Source: Bacillota bacterium (GTDB taxonomy: Bacteria > Bacillota > UBA5301 > JAMCQP01). Taken from it: a DNA stretch of 50,809 nucleotides. A program made the translations under genes and the position numbers. Under the pieces are notes generated by a model. It saw nothing but the letters and a program-made list of their open reading frames with translations. It did not search any database and had not been told where the DNA came from. Shown in pieces: positions 20,786-29,801 of this stretch; within the stretch, counting starts at the first letter, position 1, and every line of letters begins with the position of its first letter. The stretch is from the NCBI GenBank assembly GCA_023381695.1, contig JAMCQP010000075.1, positions 1-50,809 of the forward strand, written 5' to 3'.

Positions 20786-20805
20786 GGCAACTTGCTTGAG
20801 ACAAC
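20778..20805. repeat. 14-bp tandem duplication at the Nudix gene stop codon
   Basis: TTGCTTGAGGCAAC (20778-20791) is followed directly by TTGCTTGAGACAAC (20792-20805), with one mismatch. The first copy contains the stop codon of the Nudix gene; the second lies just before the larB ribosome site. Confidence 0.85.
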
Positions 20806-20818
20806 AGGAGGCAATTCT

Positions 20819-21688
20819 ATGATGGACGACAATGAGTTGCGAACGCTCTTACAGGATATCCAACACGGGACGGCCTCCGTTGAGGAGGGAATAAAAAGGG
20901 TAAGAAGCCTTCTCTACGAGGATCTCGGATTTGCCAGGGTGGATCTCCATCGAGAGATCCGCCAGGGATTTCCGGAGGTCGTTTTTTGCCAGGGGAAGAC
21001 GGCGGAACAGATTGTGGCGATCCTGGAACGGCTGGCCGGGGGAAGGGAGAATGTGCTGGCAACCCGGGCCAACCCGGAGATCTATGCCAGGGTAAAGGAG
21101 CGGATTCCTGGGGCGATCTATAACGATCTGGCGAGGATCATCCTGCTTGAAAAAAAACCGGGGAACTTGCGAGAGGGGAAGATCCTGGTTGTCTCCGCTG
21201 GAACAGCGGATCTCCCGGTGGCGGAGGAAGCGGCAGTGACCGCCGCGGCGATGGGAAATGAGGTACAGAGGCTTTACGATGTGGGGGTGGCCGGAATCCA
21301 CCGGCTTCTGGACAAGCAGGAGGATCTCCGAAGGGCGAACGTGATCATCGTCGTGGCGGGGATGGAAGGCGCGCTGGCGAGCGTGGTTGGCGGGCTGGTG
21401 GACAAGCCGGTCATTGCCGTACCAACCAGTGTCGGGTATGGGGCCAATTTTGGCGGACTTTCTGCTCTGTTGGGAATGCTCAACTCCTGCGTGGCAGGGG
21501 TAGCGGTGGTCAATATTGACAATGGTTTCGGCGCGGGGTACCTGGCCAGCACCATCAACCGTCTGGCCAGCGGCGGCAAGGGCGGCGCCACAAGCAAGGT
21601 AACCATAAGTGGGGCAACTACAGACGGGGAAATCATAGACCGGACAGCCACAGGCGGGGAAAAGGAAGAGTTAGATGCGGATAGATGA
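20819..21688 (+). CDS. larB: Nickel pincer cofactor biosynthesis protein LarB
   Basis: LarB carboxylates and hydrolyses nicotinic acid adenine dinucleotide to start synthesis of the nickel-pincer nucleotide, the cofactor of lactate racemase LarA and related 2-hydroxyacid isomerases. The 289-aa protein has the LarB N-terminal region (GFARVDLHREIRQGFPEVVFCQGKT begins near residue 40) and a C-terminal PurE-like domain (VVSAGTADLPVAEEAA, VIIVVAGMEGALASVVGGL). The ATG at 20819 has AGGAGG at 7-nt spacing. It overlaps larC by 14 nt. LarA and LarE are not in the window. Confidence 0.95.
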   Translation: MMDDNELRTLLQDIQHGTASVEEGIKRVRSLLYEDLGFARVDLHREIRQGFPEVVFCQGKTAEQIVAILERLAGGRENVLATRANPEIYARVKERIPGAIYNDLARIILLEKKPGNLREGKILVVSAGTADLPVAEEAAVTAAAMGNEVQRLYDVGVAGIHRLLDKQEDLRRANVIIVVAGMEGALASVVGGLVDKPVIAVPTSVGYGANFGGLSALLGMLNSCVAGVAVVNIDNGFGAGYLASTINRLASGGKGGATSKVTISGATTDGEIIDRTATGGEKEELDADR

Positions 21689-22865
21689 TCTTTTTCTGGA
21701 CTGCATGGCAGGGATCAGCGGAGACATGTTCCTGAGCGCGATGGTCGCGGCGGGGCTCCCCCTGGCGGAGTTAAAAGGAGAACTGGAGAAACTCAACCTG
21801 GAAGGCTGGACGATCCGTGAAAAAAAAGAGGTCAGACACGGGATAACCGCCACAAGGGTGGAAGTAGAAAGCCGGGAAGAAGGGAAAGCCCGGCATCTCC
21901 CGGAGATCCAGGAGATTATCCACAAAAGTGCGCTCAAAGCATCGATTAAAGAGGATGCATTGAGGATCTTTGAGCGGTTGGCCGGGGCGGAAGCCAGGGT
22001 GCACGGCGTGGACAGGGAAAAGGTACATTTTCATGAGGTGGGGGCGATCGACGCCATCATCGATATCGTGGGCGCCGCTGCGGCGCTGGATCTTCTGGGA
22101 CGGCCGCGGCTGCATGTTTCAAGCCTGCCGGTTGGAGGAGGAACCGTTACCAGCCGGCATGGGGTGCTTCCTGTGCCGGCGCCTGCGACCATCGAGCTTC
22201 TCCGGGGGATTCCTGTCCATGATAACGGCGTAAAGGCGGAACTGGTGACACCCACGGGCGCGGCGGTGGTGTCGACCCTGGCGGATGGATTTGGAGGGAT
22301 GCCCCCCATGATCATCCAGGGGGTCGGTTATGGCGCCGGCGCCAGGGATCTTCAGGAGATTCCCAACGTGGTCCGGGTCGTGGTTGGGAAAAGAATTGGG
22401 GAAGGACGGCCTGGCGAGGCGGATATGGTGGGGATCATCGAGGCCAACCTTGACGACATGAATCCCGAAATTTATGAGTACCTGATTGGAAAGCTCTTCA
22501 CTGGGGGAGCTTATGATGTTTTCCTCACCCCGGTGATCATGAAGAAGACGCGGCCGGCGACGGTTCTGACGGTGATTGCGCCGCTGGATCGCGTGGACGC
22601 TCTGGAACTGGTGGTTTTTCAGGAATCAACTACCCTGGGTGTCCGCCGACGAATAGAAGAGCGCAGAAAACTGGCCAGAAAGCAGATTACCGTCCAGGCC
22701 GGTAATGAGGAGATCAAAGTGAAAATTGGCATGCTCGGCGAGAGAGTGGTAAACATTGCTCCAGAATATGAAGATTGCCGGAGAAGCGCGGAAAGATCCG
22801 GCCGTCCTTTGAAGGAGATCTATGCGGAAGCGGGCAGGATTGCCAGGGACTTTCTGAAGGTTTAA
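21675..22865 (+). CDS. larC: Nickel pincer cofactor biosynthesis protein LarC
   Basis: Nickel insertase that uses CTP to place Ni into the pincer nucleotide, 396 aa. It begins LFLDCMAGISGDMFLSAMV, the LarC hallmark, and has a conserved FHEVGAIDAIIDIVGAA segment with metal-ligand candidates. The central VTPTGAAVVSTLADGFG and the C-terminal LarC2 part (ANLDDMNPEIYEYLIGKLF) are also present. It is one uninterrupted frame, unlike the programmed-frameshift larC1/larC2 of Lactobacillus plantarum. Overlap with larB indicates an operon. Confidence 0.96.
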   Translation: MRIDDLFLDCMAGISGDMFLSAMVAAGLPLAELKGELEKLNLEGWTIREKKEVRHGITATRVEVESREEGKARHLPEIQEIIHKSALKASIKEDALRIFERLAGAEARVHGVDREKVHFHEVGAIDAIIDIVGAAAALDLLGRPRLHVSSLPVGGGTVTSRHGVLPVPAPATIELLRGIPVHDNGVKAELVTPTGAAVVSTLADGFGGMPPMIIQGVGYGAGARDLQEIPNVVRVVVGKRIGEGRPGEADMVGIIEANLDDMNPEIYEYLIGKLFTGGAYDVFLTPVIMKKTRPATVLTVIAPLDRVDALELVVFQESTTLGVRRRIEERRKLARKQITVQAGNEEIKVKIGMLGERVVNIAPEYEDCRRSAERSGRPLKEIYAEAGRIARDFLKV

Positions 22866-22889
22866 CATGGCTTGCTGTTGTGTTATAAT
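22861..22889 (+). promoter_or_regulatory. Candidate extended -10 promoter before the DUF4446 gene
   Basis: TGTTATAAT (22881-22889) is a perfect -10 with an upstream TGN extension. A weak -35 (TTTAAC, 22861-22866) lies 17 nt upstream, overlapping the larC stop. The transcript would have a leader of about 110 nt, including a small GGGAC-AAA-GTCCC hairpin near 22899-22911. Confidence 0.55.
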
Positions 22890-23004
22890 GTTGGGCGTCG
22901 GGACAAAGTCCCCGTAAAGAGTGCAAAAAGCAGGCCGATAAAGATAAGCGAGCCGAAAAAGGATCACGTTCGCCAGAAGATCAGGGATTAAGGGGCTGAT
23001 TGGA

Positions 23005-23529
23005 TTGGGACTCTCTGCTTTAACCGATTTCGTCGCCAGGAACATCGCGGTGGTCTTTCTAACCCTGCTGGTTCTGCTTGTAATTTCATCGGCGGTCTTT
23101 ACGGTATTAAGCGTCAGGCTGAAGAGGTTGCTTTCCCGGTATCAAGTGCTTATTGATGGCGCGGAAGGTAAAAATATGGAAGAACTTCTCCTGGACTACG
23201 CAGAACGCTATCGCCAGCTGTCCGAGCGCCTTGCTCAACAGGAAAAGGCCCAGGCCGAAGCCGCCGCCGATAGCCTCAAACATATTCAGAGGGTCGGACT
23301 GGTCCGTTTCAACGCGTTTGATGATGTTGGAAGCAACCAGAGCTTCTCCATGGCGCTCCTGGACGCTCAAAACGACGGCGTGGTAATCTCCAGCCTGTAT
23401 GGCCGCGCGGAATCACGGTTGTACGCCAAGCCGGTGGCCGGCGGGAAGTCCTCATACACGCTCTCCGACGAGGAGAAACAGGCGATTCGCGAGGCGATGC
23501 AGGTGGAAGCCCGCTCCAAATCGGCCTGA
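23005..23529 (+). CDS. DUF4446 family membrane-anchored protein
   Basis: 174-aa protein with one N-terminal transmembrane segment (about residues 12-36, VVFLTLLVLLVISSAVFTVL). A coiled-coil-prone helix follows (about 55-90, LDYAERYRQLSERLAQQEKAQ region). The C-terminal domain reads RVGLVRFNAFDDVGSNQSFS and SLYGRAESRLYAKPV, the DUF4446 hallmark. This family is common in Firmicutes and often lies near oriC; its function is unknown. The start appears to be TTG at 23005. It is convergent with yyaC. Confidence 0.85.
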   Translation: MGLSALTDFVARNIAVVFLTLLVLLVISSAVFTVLSVRLKRLLSRYQVLIDGAEGKNMEELLLDYAERYRQLSERLAQQEKAQAEAAADSLKHIQRVGLVRFNAFDDVGSNQSFSMALLDAQNDGVVISSLYGRAESRLYAKPVAGGKSSYTLSDEEKQAIREAMQVEARSKSA

Positions 23530-23580
23530 AGGGTGGGTTCACCTTTATCATGGCGTTTTGGACCGGAATCAAGGGTTCTC

Positions 23581-24204
23581 TTAGGGGCACTCCTGGGCGT
23601 GGCGGGCCAGCTGGGAGACGGCCTGATAAATCGCTCCGGAGATGATGTCCGCCATATGCATTACCAGGCTGAGGCGGGTATTCTGCAGCACAAGGTATTC
23701 CATGAACCCCCCCACATTTACGACCCCGATGATATGTAAATCCCCCACGGCAGGCAAATCCTTGTTTACACCGGTGCCTGGCCGGAGAGGGCCTTCCTTC
23801 ACGCTGATGAATCCCACATTGTCCGTCTTTCCCAGGCAGGCGTCGATGGCCAGAATGACAGGCTGGGCATGCTTTTTATTGATTACCGCCAGGTTTTCCG
23901 CCAGGTTGGCCGCGTGAACGGGCTGATCCAGCGTCCCATAAACGCTGACGCGCAGGAGGCCGCGGTTGTACAGCTTGCTGCCGGTCAGGGGGCCGAGCGA
24001 ATCTCCGGTCGAGCGATCTGTGCCGATGCACAGGACCACCAGCTCTCGCGCCGGGGTATAGCTTATTTCATCGAGAAACCTGGATAACGAGAGGGAAAGA
24101 AGTTCCCTGGCCAGCGGATTTTCCAGGTGAACACGATCGGTATAAGTCGGCAGGTGAAGCAACTTCTTGTCGTTAGATGGCGCGAGATCCCACAAAACGA
24201 TCAC
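23581..24204 (-). CDS. yyaC: Spore protein YyaC (GPR-like putative protease)
   Basis: Sporulation-associated protein of the YyaC family, structurally related to the germination protease GPR. Recognised by VVLCIGTDRSTGDSLGPLTGSKL, TLDQPVHAANL and the DACLGKTDNVGFI segment. About 207 aa from the chosen GTG. The frame is open to a TTG at 24240, but that start has no ribosome site, so the N-terminus is uncertain. B. subtilis yyaC also lies near noc-soj-spo0J. Its presence indicates a spore-forming lineage; peptidase activity has not been demonstrated for the family as far as I know. Confidence 0.9.
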   Translation of the reverse strand: MIVLWDLAPSNDKKLLHLPTYTDRVHLENPLARELLSLSLSRFLDEISYTPARELVVLCIGTDRSTGDSLGPLTGSKLYNRGLLRVSVYGTLDQPVHAANLAENLAVINKKHAQPVILAIDACLGKTDNVGFISVKEGPLRPGTGVNKDLPAVGDLHIIGVVNVGGFMEYLVLQNTRLSLVMHMADIISGAIYQAVSQLARHAQECP

Positions 24205-24372
24205 TCCCGTTTGGCAATATCCCCTGCAGCACGGCTTCAAGGAAATTTACACAAGCAGTATATGGAAATTTGCTCGATAGTATGCATCAATATCGGGGCA
24301 AGAAGTGGTTATTTCCCGCCCTGGACGGCGCATAACCTTGGAAGTGACGGCAGGGAGCAGGGGGGATAGCCG

Positions 24373-25527
24373 ATGGCCAGGGGGAACGGGATGCGAGCAA
24401 CCGCGACATGGAAGATTGCGGCGGCGTATGTGGGCGGCATTGTGGGGGCGGGCTTCGCTTCCGGGCAGGAGATCGTCCAGTTTTTTGCCGGATTCGGCTG
24501 GCGCGGATTGCTCGGAGCTCTGGGAGCCACGGCGCTCTTTGCCCTGCTGGGAAGAATCTTTACGAAACTGGCTTACAGCATGGATACCGGTTCCCACCGG
24601 GAACTGCTGGCGGGGATCTGCGGGGAGAGGTGGGCCTCGTTTTTTGATCTGGCGCTGGCTCTGTTCCTGTGGGGGACTCTGGCCATCATGATGGCGGGGG
24701 CGGGGGCGCTGACGCGGGAGTACCTGCAAACCCCGCTTCTTTACGGAATTCTGGCCATGGGGTTGGGGGTATTGCTGGTGCTGGCCTTCGGGGTGAACGG
24801 TTTTCTGTCCTTAAACCTTGCCATGGTGGGAATATTGCTCGGGATTACCATTTTGATCGGTTCGGCATCCCTGGCGGCGCACGGCCCGGAAAATGTCCGG
24901 TTCTTGGATCCGGGGACCGCAACGGCTCCTGGAGGAAGAGTATTGATCCCAAACTGGTGGGCCGCCGCCGCCCTCTATGTGTCATACAATTCAAGCTTGA
25001 TGCTGGCGTTGGCGGCGTCCATCGGGAGGGCGGGGGGACAAATAGCTGGAGAACAGAGGGCTGGTGAACGACTGGTCGGGGAACGGGGCGCCCTCCGCCA
25101 ATTTGCATTCGGAGGGTTATTGGGGGGCGCCGGCCTGGGCGCCCTGGCGCTCTTCATGACGTGGGTCCTGCTCTCCGCCGGCAAGGAGGTGCTTCACGGC
25201 GCCTTGCCCATGTACATCATCGCCCGCTCCCTGGGCCCCCTCCCCTATTACAGTTACCTTCTGAGCCTCTGGATCGCCATGTGGGCCACGGCAACCAGCT
25301 GCACGTATTCGCTGTCCAGAAGGATCTCCAGGATGCTGGGGCTGAACTGGCGGGCGGCGGCCGGGGTGGCGGTGGTAGTGGCGTCCGGCCTGGCAAGGAT
25401 CGGTTTTACAGAGCTGATTCAGACCGTTTATCCCGCATTTGGCTACGTCTGGTTCGTTTTTCTCCTTTTTCTGGCACGTTACGGGCTTGCGCGGCACACT
25501 TGCGCAAAGCCGACCCGTCGGGTATAA
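24373..25527 (+). CDS. YkvI-like membrane protein (putative transporter)
   Basis: 384-aa polytopic protein with about 10 transmembrane helices. The N-terminus WKIAAAYVGGIVGAGFASGQEI is the YkvI-family signature and resembles the first unwound helix of LeuT/APC-fold transporters. A later conserved segment is SYLLSLWIAMWATATSCTYSL. A strong ribosome site (GGGGGG, 7 nt upstream) precedes the ATG. A hydrophilic loop rich in Gly, Glu and Arg (about 220-240) is probably species-specific. The substrate is unknown. It is divergent from yyaC and followed closely by the TPR gene. Confidence 0.8.
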   Translation: MARGNGMRATATWKIAAAYVGGIVGAGFASGQEIVQFFAGFGWRGLLGALGATALFALLGRIFTKLAYSMDTGSHRELLAGICGERWASFFDLALALFLWGTLAIMMAGAGALTREYLQTPLLYGILAMGLGVLLVLAFGVNGFLSLNLAMVGILLGITILIGSASLAAHGPENVRFLDPGTATAPGGRVLIPNWWAAAALYVSYNSSLMLALAASIGRAGGQIAGEQRAGERLVGERGALRQFAFGGLLGGAGLGALALFMTWVLLSAGKEVLHGALPMYIIARSLGPLPYYSYLLSLWIAMWATATSCTYSLSRRISRMLGLNWRAAAGVAVVVASGLARIGFTELIQTVYPAFGYVWFVFLLFLARYGLARHTCAKPTRRV

Positions 25528-25528
25528 T
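25500..25528 (+). promoter_or_regulatory. Internal promoter for the TPR gene
   Basis: TTGCGC (25500-25505) and a perfect TATAAT (25523-25528) are 17 nt apart, overlapping the end of the YkvI-like gene. A transcript would start near 25535, after the ATG at 25533 and before the TTG at 25560, which affects the start choice for the next gene. Confidence 0.55.
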
Positions 25529-25559
25529 CGAGATGAAGTATTCTCCGGGGGGCGGGCGG

Positions 25560-26135
25560 TTGGACAAGCATACCCAGACAGAGATGCGGCCGGACGGGAA
25601 ATCCCGGCAGGAAAAGGATCCGGCCGGCGAATATCTTCGGGCTGGCGAGGAATTACTGGCCAAAGGCGAGTGGGATGAGGCCCAGAAGAAATTTGAGGAA
25701 GCAAGGACGCTGGATCCGGATAATCCCCTGATCTACAACAAGATCGGGGTTACCTTCGCTGAGCGGCAGAAATTCTCGGAGGCGAAGGAGTATTTCGAAA
25801 AAGCGTTGGCGCTGGATCCCAGGTTTGCCACCGCCTGCAACAACCTGGGAAATATTTACTACGAACAAAAGCAGTATGAGGATGCGGTGGCCGCTTACCA
25901 GCAGGCGTTGACCATCAATCCGGACCATGCCGGCGCGCACCACAACCTTGGGGTGGCCTACAAGAAGATGGGCGATCTCGCCAAAGCGATCCCGCTCCTC
26001 AAAAAAGCCGTGAGGCTGGAGAGGGATCAATTGAAAATGGAGGTTAAGACCCGGCAAAACAGGTCGATCAACTATTTGATCTGGGTTTTGGGGATCCTGG
26101 CGGCTATTTATCTTCTCTTCCTTTTAAAGCGCTGA
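25560..26135 (+). CDS. Tetratricopeptide-repeat protein with C-terminal membrane anchor
   Basis: About 191 aa. Three to four TPR units are visible (AGEELLAKGEWDEAQKKFEE, KIGVTFAERQKFSEAKEYFE, NLGNIYYEQKQYEDAVAAYQ, NLGVAYKKMGDLAKAIPLLK; about residues 25-160), each ending in a Pro after a D/N-P turn. A C-terminal transmembrane helix (INYLIWVLGILAAIYLLFLL) then tail-anchors the protein. TPRs bind partner proteins; the partner is unknown. The start is TTG 25560 (GGGGGGCGGG upstream) or ATG 25533; the promoter at 25500 favours the first. Confidence 0.8.
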   Translation: MDKHTQTEMRPDGKSRQEKDPAGEYLRAGEELLAKGEWDEAQKKFEEARTLDPDNPLIYNKIGVTFAERQKFSEAKEYFEKALALDPRFATACNNLGNIYYEQKQYEDAVAAYQQALTINPDHAGAHHNLGVAYKKMGDLAKAIPLLKKAVRLERDQLKMEVKTRQNRSINYLIWVLGILAAIYLLFLLKR

Positions 26136-26179
26136 GAATTTGTGTGAGGGGCGCTGAAGGCAGTGTGAGGGATGATCGG

Positions 26180-27622
26180 GTGCGGGTTTCATCAAGGGTC
26201 AACCCATTTTCCGGGGCGCACGTTCAAAGAGCGCCGGGGAAGGGCTTCCTTTCCTCTTTAAACAAACTGGCGGCGGCGGCCTTTGCCATCGGCGCCCTGA
26301 CGCTTGCTGGAATCGGGTTTGGCGCCGCTTACCTCAACAACCAGCTGAAGCCGGACCGGATTCTTCCAGGGGTGAGGGTCCTGGGGGTCGGCGTGGGCGG
26401 CAAGACCGTGGCCGGGGCCACGGAAGCCGTGAAACCCGTCGTGGACCATCTGCTCTACGAGCCGATTCTGTTGGCGCAGGGGGAACGGAAGTGGCGGTTC
26501 TTGCCGGAAGATGCGGGCATCCGTTACGATCTGCCGCGGATGATCGAGGAGGCTTATGCGGCCGGGCGGCTGGGAAGCCTTTGGCATCGCTTACGGGAGC
26601 ACCTTTCGGTGATCGGTTCCGGCTATGATGTGCCGGTTCGGCTCAGCGTCGGCCGGGACAAAATTGACAGCCTGATCCAGGCCCTGTCCCAGGAGATCAA
26701 CCAGCCCGCGCAGGATGCCGCCTTTGAGATCTTGCCGGACGAAACCGTCCTGGTAAGGCCGTCGCGGGCCGGAATAGCGCTGGATACCCGGAAGTTGGCG
26801 GCGGATTTTCAAAAGGTGATGGGCAGATCGGGGCAACGGGAGGTTCACCTTTCGGTGCGGGAGATTCCCCCGAAGGTCAGCACCGCGGATCTGGAAAAGA
26901 TGGAGATCCGGGAGAAGATCGCCTCCTACCGGACCAAATTCGACCCGGACAGCCTCAACCGGGCGCAGAACATCAAACTTTCGGCGGTGGCCGTGGGCCA
27001 AAAGCTCCTCGCTCCCGATGAGATCTTCTCCTTCAACCGCCAGGTCGGCCCCAGGCTGCCGGAATCCGGATACCAGGAGGCGCCGGTGGTGGTTAACGGG
27101 AAACTGGTGCCGGGGGTCGGCGGCGGAGTCTGCCAGGTCTCTTCCACGCTCTATAATGCGGTATTGCTTGCGGATCTGGAGATTATAACCCGGAACAGGC
27201 ATAGCCTGCCCAGCGCCTATGTAGCGGTGGGTCGGGACGCCACGGTGGCCTACGATTATCTGGATTTTCGGTTCCGAAACAACAGCGGCCGCTATATTTT
27301 GGTGGATGTCCATGCGGATCACCGCTGGGTGGAAACCAGGGTCTTCGGGATGAGGACGCCGGGGAAGACGGTAGCGATCTCCGTGGAAACCCTGGAGACC
27401 ATCCCGCCGGGAAAACGGGAGGAAGAGGATCCGGCCCTGCCCCCTGGGGCCTCGCAGGTGGCCAAAAGGGGTGTTCCGGGTTACCGGGTAAAGGTCTGGC
27501 GAGAGGTCGCCGAGAACGGAGCAATAATCCGGCGGGAGCTCGTCTCGCAGGATCGTTACGCACCCATCGACGAAATCGTGAAAATCGGGGTGGGAAGAGG
27601 TCATGGAAAGCCGGCCATTTAG
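26180..27622 (+). CDS. VanW family protein with peptidoglycan-binding-like domain
   Basis: About 480 aa. It has a signal anchor (about residues 30-52 of this start, LAAAAFAIGALTLAGIGFGAAYL), then a PG_binding_4-like region with the GVGVGGKTVAGATEAV motif and a second copy-like region. The VanW domain (from about 255) has FSFNRQVGPRLPESGYQEAP and GGGVCQVSSTLYNAVLLADLEI. VanW proteins are cell-envelope proteins found with some vancomycin-resistance clusters and widely in spore-formers; their biochemical role is not settled. The start is uncertain (GTG 26144, 26165 or 26180). It overlaps the MFS gene by about 20 nt. Confidence 0.88.
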   Translation: MRVSSRVNPFSGAHVQRAPGKGFLSSLNKLAAAAFAIGALTLAGIGFGAAYLNNQLKPDRILPGVRVLGVGVGGKTVAGATEAVKPVVDHLLYEPILLAQGERKWRFLPEDAGIRYDLPRMIEEAYAAGRLGSLWHRLREHLSVIGSGYDVPVRLSVGRDKIDSLIQALSQEINQPAQDAAFEILPDETVLVRPSRAGIALDTRKLAADFQKVMGRSGQREVHLSVREIPPKVSTADLEKMEIREKIASYRTKFDPDSLNRAQNIKLSAVAVGQKLLAPDEIFSFNRQVGPRLPESGYQEAPVVVNGKLVPGVGGGVCQVSSTLYNAVLLADLEIITRNRHSLPSAYVAVGRDATVAYDYLDFRFRNNSGRYILVDVHADHRWVETRVFGMRTPGKTVAISVETLETIPPGKREEEDPALPPGASQVAKRGVPGYRVKVWREVAENGAIIRRELVSQDRYAPIDEIVKIGVGRGHGKPAI

Positions 27623-28835
27623 CGTCAGCCAGCAATTTTACCTCAGCCTGTACTGGTTTGCCCTCAACTACCACTGGGGTGCGCTTCTGATGATCGTCAT
27701 CCCCGCGGAGGTGCTACGGTTTGTGCCGGAGGCGCGAAAGGGAGCGGCCCTGGGCTTTGTACTGGCTTTGGGGGCGTTGATCGCCATGGTGGTCCAGCCG
27801 GTCGTCGGGGCGATCAGCGACCGGACGACCGCCCGTCTGGGGCGGCGGCGCCCTTACATCATCGCCGGGACGATCGCCAATGCGCTGGGGATCCTGGCCA
27901 TGGCGTATTCCCCCAACCTGACCGTTTTTACACTTTCGGTGCTCTTTGTGCAACTCACGAATAATATCAGCGGAGGTGCTTACCAGGGTCTGATTCCGGA
28001 TCTGGTGCCCGAAGAGTTACGGGGAACGGCTTCGGGCTGGATGGGCCTGCAGACGATGGTTGGCACCGTTGTCGGCGCCACCCTGGCCGGGCCGCTGTTT
28101 GAAGCGGGCTACCGTCTCCCCTTTTACTGGTCGATTATCGCGGTGTTGATGGTTTCCATGATTCTGACGGTCTGGAGGGTCCGGGAGACTCCTCTGGAAG
28201 AGGTGAAACCGTTTGACTGGGCGGGATTTGCGGCCGGGTTCTGGATCAGCCCCAGGAAATACCCGGATTTTGCGTGGGTTTTTCTCACCAGGGCGCTGGT
28301 GCTCCTGGGGTTTTATACTTTTTTGAGTTACCTGGCCTACTACCTCAAGGACGTAATCCGCTTGCGGGATTTTATGACCGGCGCCAGCTACGTCAATGTG
28401 GCGGTGATGGCCGGGGCGACCGCCAGCACGCTTTTTGCGGGGTGGGCTTCGGATCGGTACGGGCGGCGAAGCATGGTCTTCATTTCGGGGATACTCATGG
28501 GCGTTACCGGGCTGGCGTTCATCCTCACCCATTCTTTTGCGGTGGTTCTGGCTTTCGGGTTGGTCTTCGGGCTAGGCTACGGAGCTTACACCAGTGTGGA
28601 CTGGGCGCTGGCGACCGATGTGTTGCCATCGAACGCTTCAGCCGGAAAGGATATGGGAATCTGGGGCATTGCGGCAACCTTGCCGCAGGTGGTGGCCCCC
28701 GGCATTGCGGGAGGCCTGCTGGATCGTTTCAACCTGGCGGCGCCCAACCTGGGGTATACGGTGATCTTCTCCCTGGCGGTGGGGTATTTTGCGGTGGGCT
28801 CGATACTGGTCTGGAAGATCCGGCGGGCGCGGTAG
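27603..28835 (+). CDS. Major facilitator superfamily transporter
   Basis: 410 aa with about 12 transmembrane helices. MFS motif A after helix 2 reads GAISDRTTARLGRRRPYI, and its counterpart in the second half is GWASDRYGRRSMVFI. The double-Arg RRRPYI form resembles the SLC45/sugar-proton group, but the substrate is unknown. GAAGAGGTC precedes the ATG, and the start overlaps the VanW gene. Two nitrilase-superfamily genes follow within 55 nt, so the transporter may move a nitrile, amide or related substrate or product for them (inference from position). Confidence 0.88.
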   Translation: MESRPFSVSQQFYLSLYWFALNYHWGALLMIVIPAEVLRFVPEARKGAALGFVLALGALIAMVVQPVVGAISDRTTARLGRRRPYIIAGTIANALGILAMAYSPNLTVFTLSVLFVQLTNNISGGAYQGLIPDLVPEELRGTASGWMGLQTMVGTVVGATLAGPLFEAGYRLPFYWSIIAVLMVSMILTVWRVRETPLEEVKPFDWAGFAAGFWISPRKYPDFAWVFLTRALVLLGFYTFLSYLAYYLKDVIRLRDFMTGASYVNVAVMAGATASTLFAGWASDRYGRRSMVFISGILMGVTGLAFILTHSFAVVLAFGLVFGLGYGAYTSVDWALATDVLPSNASAGKDMGIWGIAATLPQVVAPGIAGGLLDRFNLAAPNLGYTVIFSLAVGYFAVGSILVWKIRRAR

Positions 28836-28889
28836 GAAATACGCCAGAGGTCGGGCCACATCTCGACTGGCGGACGGTGAGGCAGAGCC

Positions 28890-29801
28890 ATGGACAAGAT
28901 CAAGATCGCGGTGATCCAGTTTGCGGCGGGAAAAGAGACCGGGAAACCTTTTGAAGAACGGGCCGTGGCCCTGGTGGCCCAGGCGGCCGCACAGAAAGCG
29001 GATCTGGTTCTTCTTCCCGCGCTGACGGGCTGGATGTTCCCATGGAGCCTTTCTTTCCGCGTTTTCTTCGCGGATCTGGCCAGGCAACACGGGATATTTC
29101 TGGCGCCCGGAACGGTCCGCGCGCCGGGGCAAGAGGGGTATTTGCACACGGCGTACCTCTTTGGGCCGGACGGTTCCGTTTTTCTGGAACAGGCCCAGAC
29201 CCACACCACCCTCCGGGAGCGCCGGGGCGGAATGCTGGCCGGCGAAACCCTTCAGCCGGTGCAAACGGAGATCGGCTCGATCGGATTTGTGATCGGGACC
29301 GACGCCTGGTACCCCGAAGCCAGCCGGATTCTGGCCCTGCAGGGGGCGGAGATCCTCCTCTCGCCCCAGGCGGTGGAGGCTCCCTATGGAAAATGGCACC
29401 AGATCCGCGGCCTCTGGCAGGAGGTGCAACAAAACCAGGTCTATGATATCGAGTGCGGTCTGGTGGGCGCCTGGGAAGGGGCACGCTACCAGGGGCGCAG
29501 CGCGATCTTTGCCCCCTGCGAGATCACCGAGGGGCTGACGGGATTTCTGGCCCACGTTGGGCCGGTGGTGGCCGGTGAGACGGAAGTTGCGCCGGAACAA
29601 ACCGCCGGGGCGTATCTGGAGCAGGAGATCCTCCTCTCCGCGCAGGTTTCTCTGGCCGATCTACGGCTGGCGCAGGAAAGGTTTCCGATTTATCGCCATT
29701 TCAACTGTGCGCTCTACGAGCGGGCTATTCCCAAGATCTATGAAAGCCAGGCGGAGGCGAATCAGAAATGGGATCCACCCGGAAGGCAGCCGACTGGCTG
29801 A
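28890..29801 (+). CDS. Carbon-nitrogen hydrolase (nitrilase) superfamily pseudoenzyme
   Basis: 303-aa nitrilase-fold protein that lacks the whole Glu-Lys-Cys triad. Aligned by eye with the neighbouring active homologue, Glu is replaced by Ala44 (LLPALTGW), Lys by Gln103 (EQAQTHTT) and Cys by Gly136 (VIGTDAWYPE). The rest of the fold is well kept (KIKIAVIQFAAG, GAEILLSPQAVEAP), with no frameshift or stop, so the protein is probably expressed as a non-catalytic subunit or binding protein. It overlaps the active paralogue by 34 nt, which suggests coupled translation and a physical complex. The ribosome site is modest (GAGG). An ancient duplication is likely. Confidence 0.85.
   Translation: MDKIKIAVIQFAAGKETGKPFEERAVALVAQAAAQKADLVLLPALTGWMFPWSLSFRVFFADLARQHGIFLAPGTVRAPGQEGYLHTAYLFGPDGSVFLEQAQTHTTLRERRGGMLAGETLQPVQTEIGSIGFVIGTDAWYPEASRILALQGAEILLSPQAVEAPYGKWHQIRGLWQEVQQNQVYDIECGLVGAWEGARYQGRSAIFAPCEITEGLTGFLAHVGPVVAGETEVAPEQTAGAYLEQEILLSAQVSLADLRLAQERFPIYRHFNCALYERAIPKIYESQAEANQKWDPPGRQPTG

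Noticed and set aside
21675-22865. Programmed frameshift in larC
   Set aside because: The gene is one continuous frame covering both LarC1 and LarC2 parts, so no frameshift is needed.
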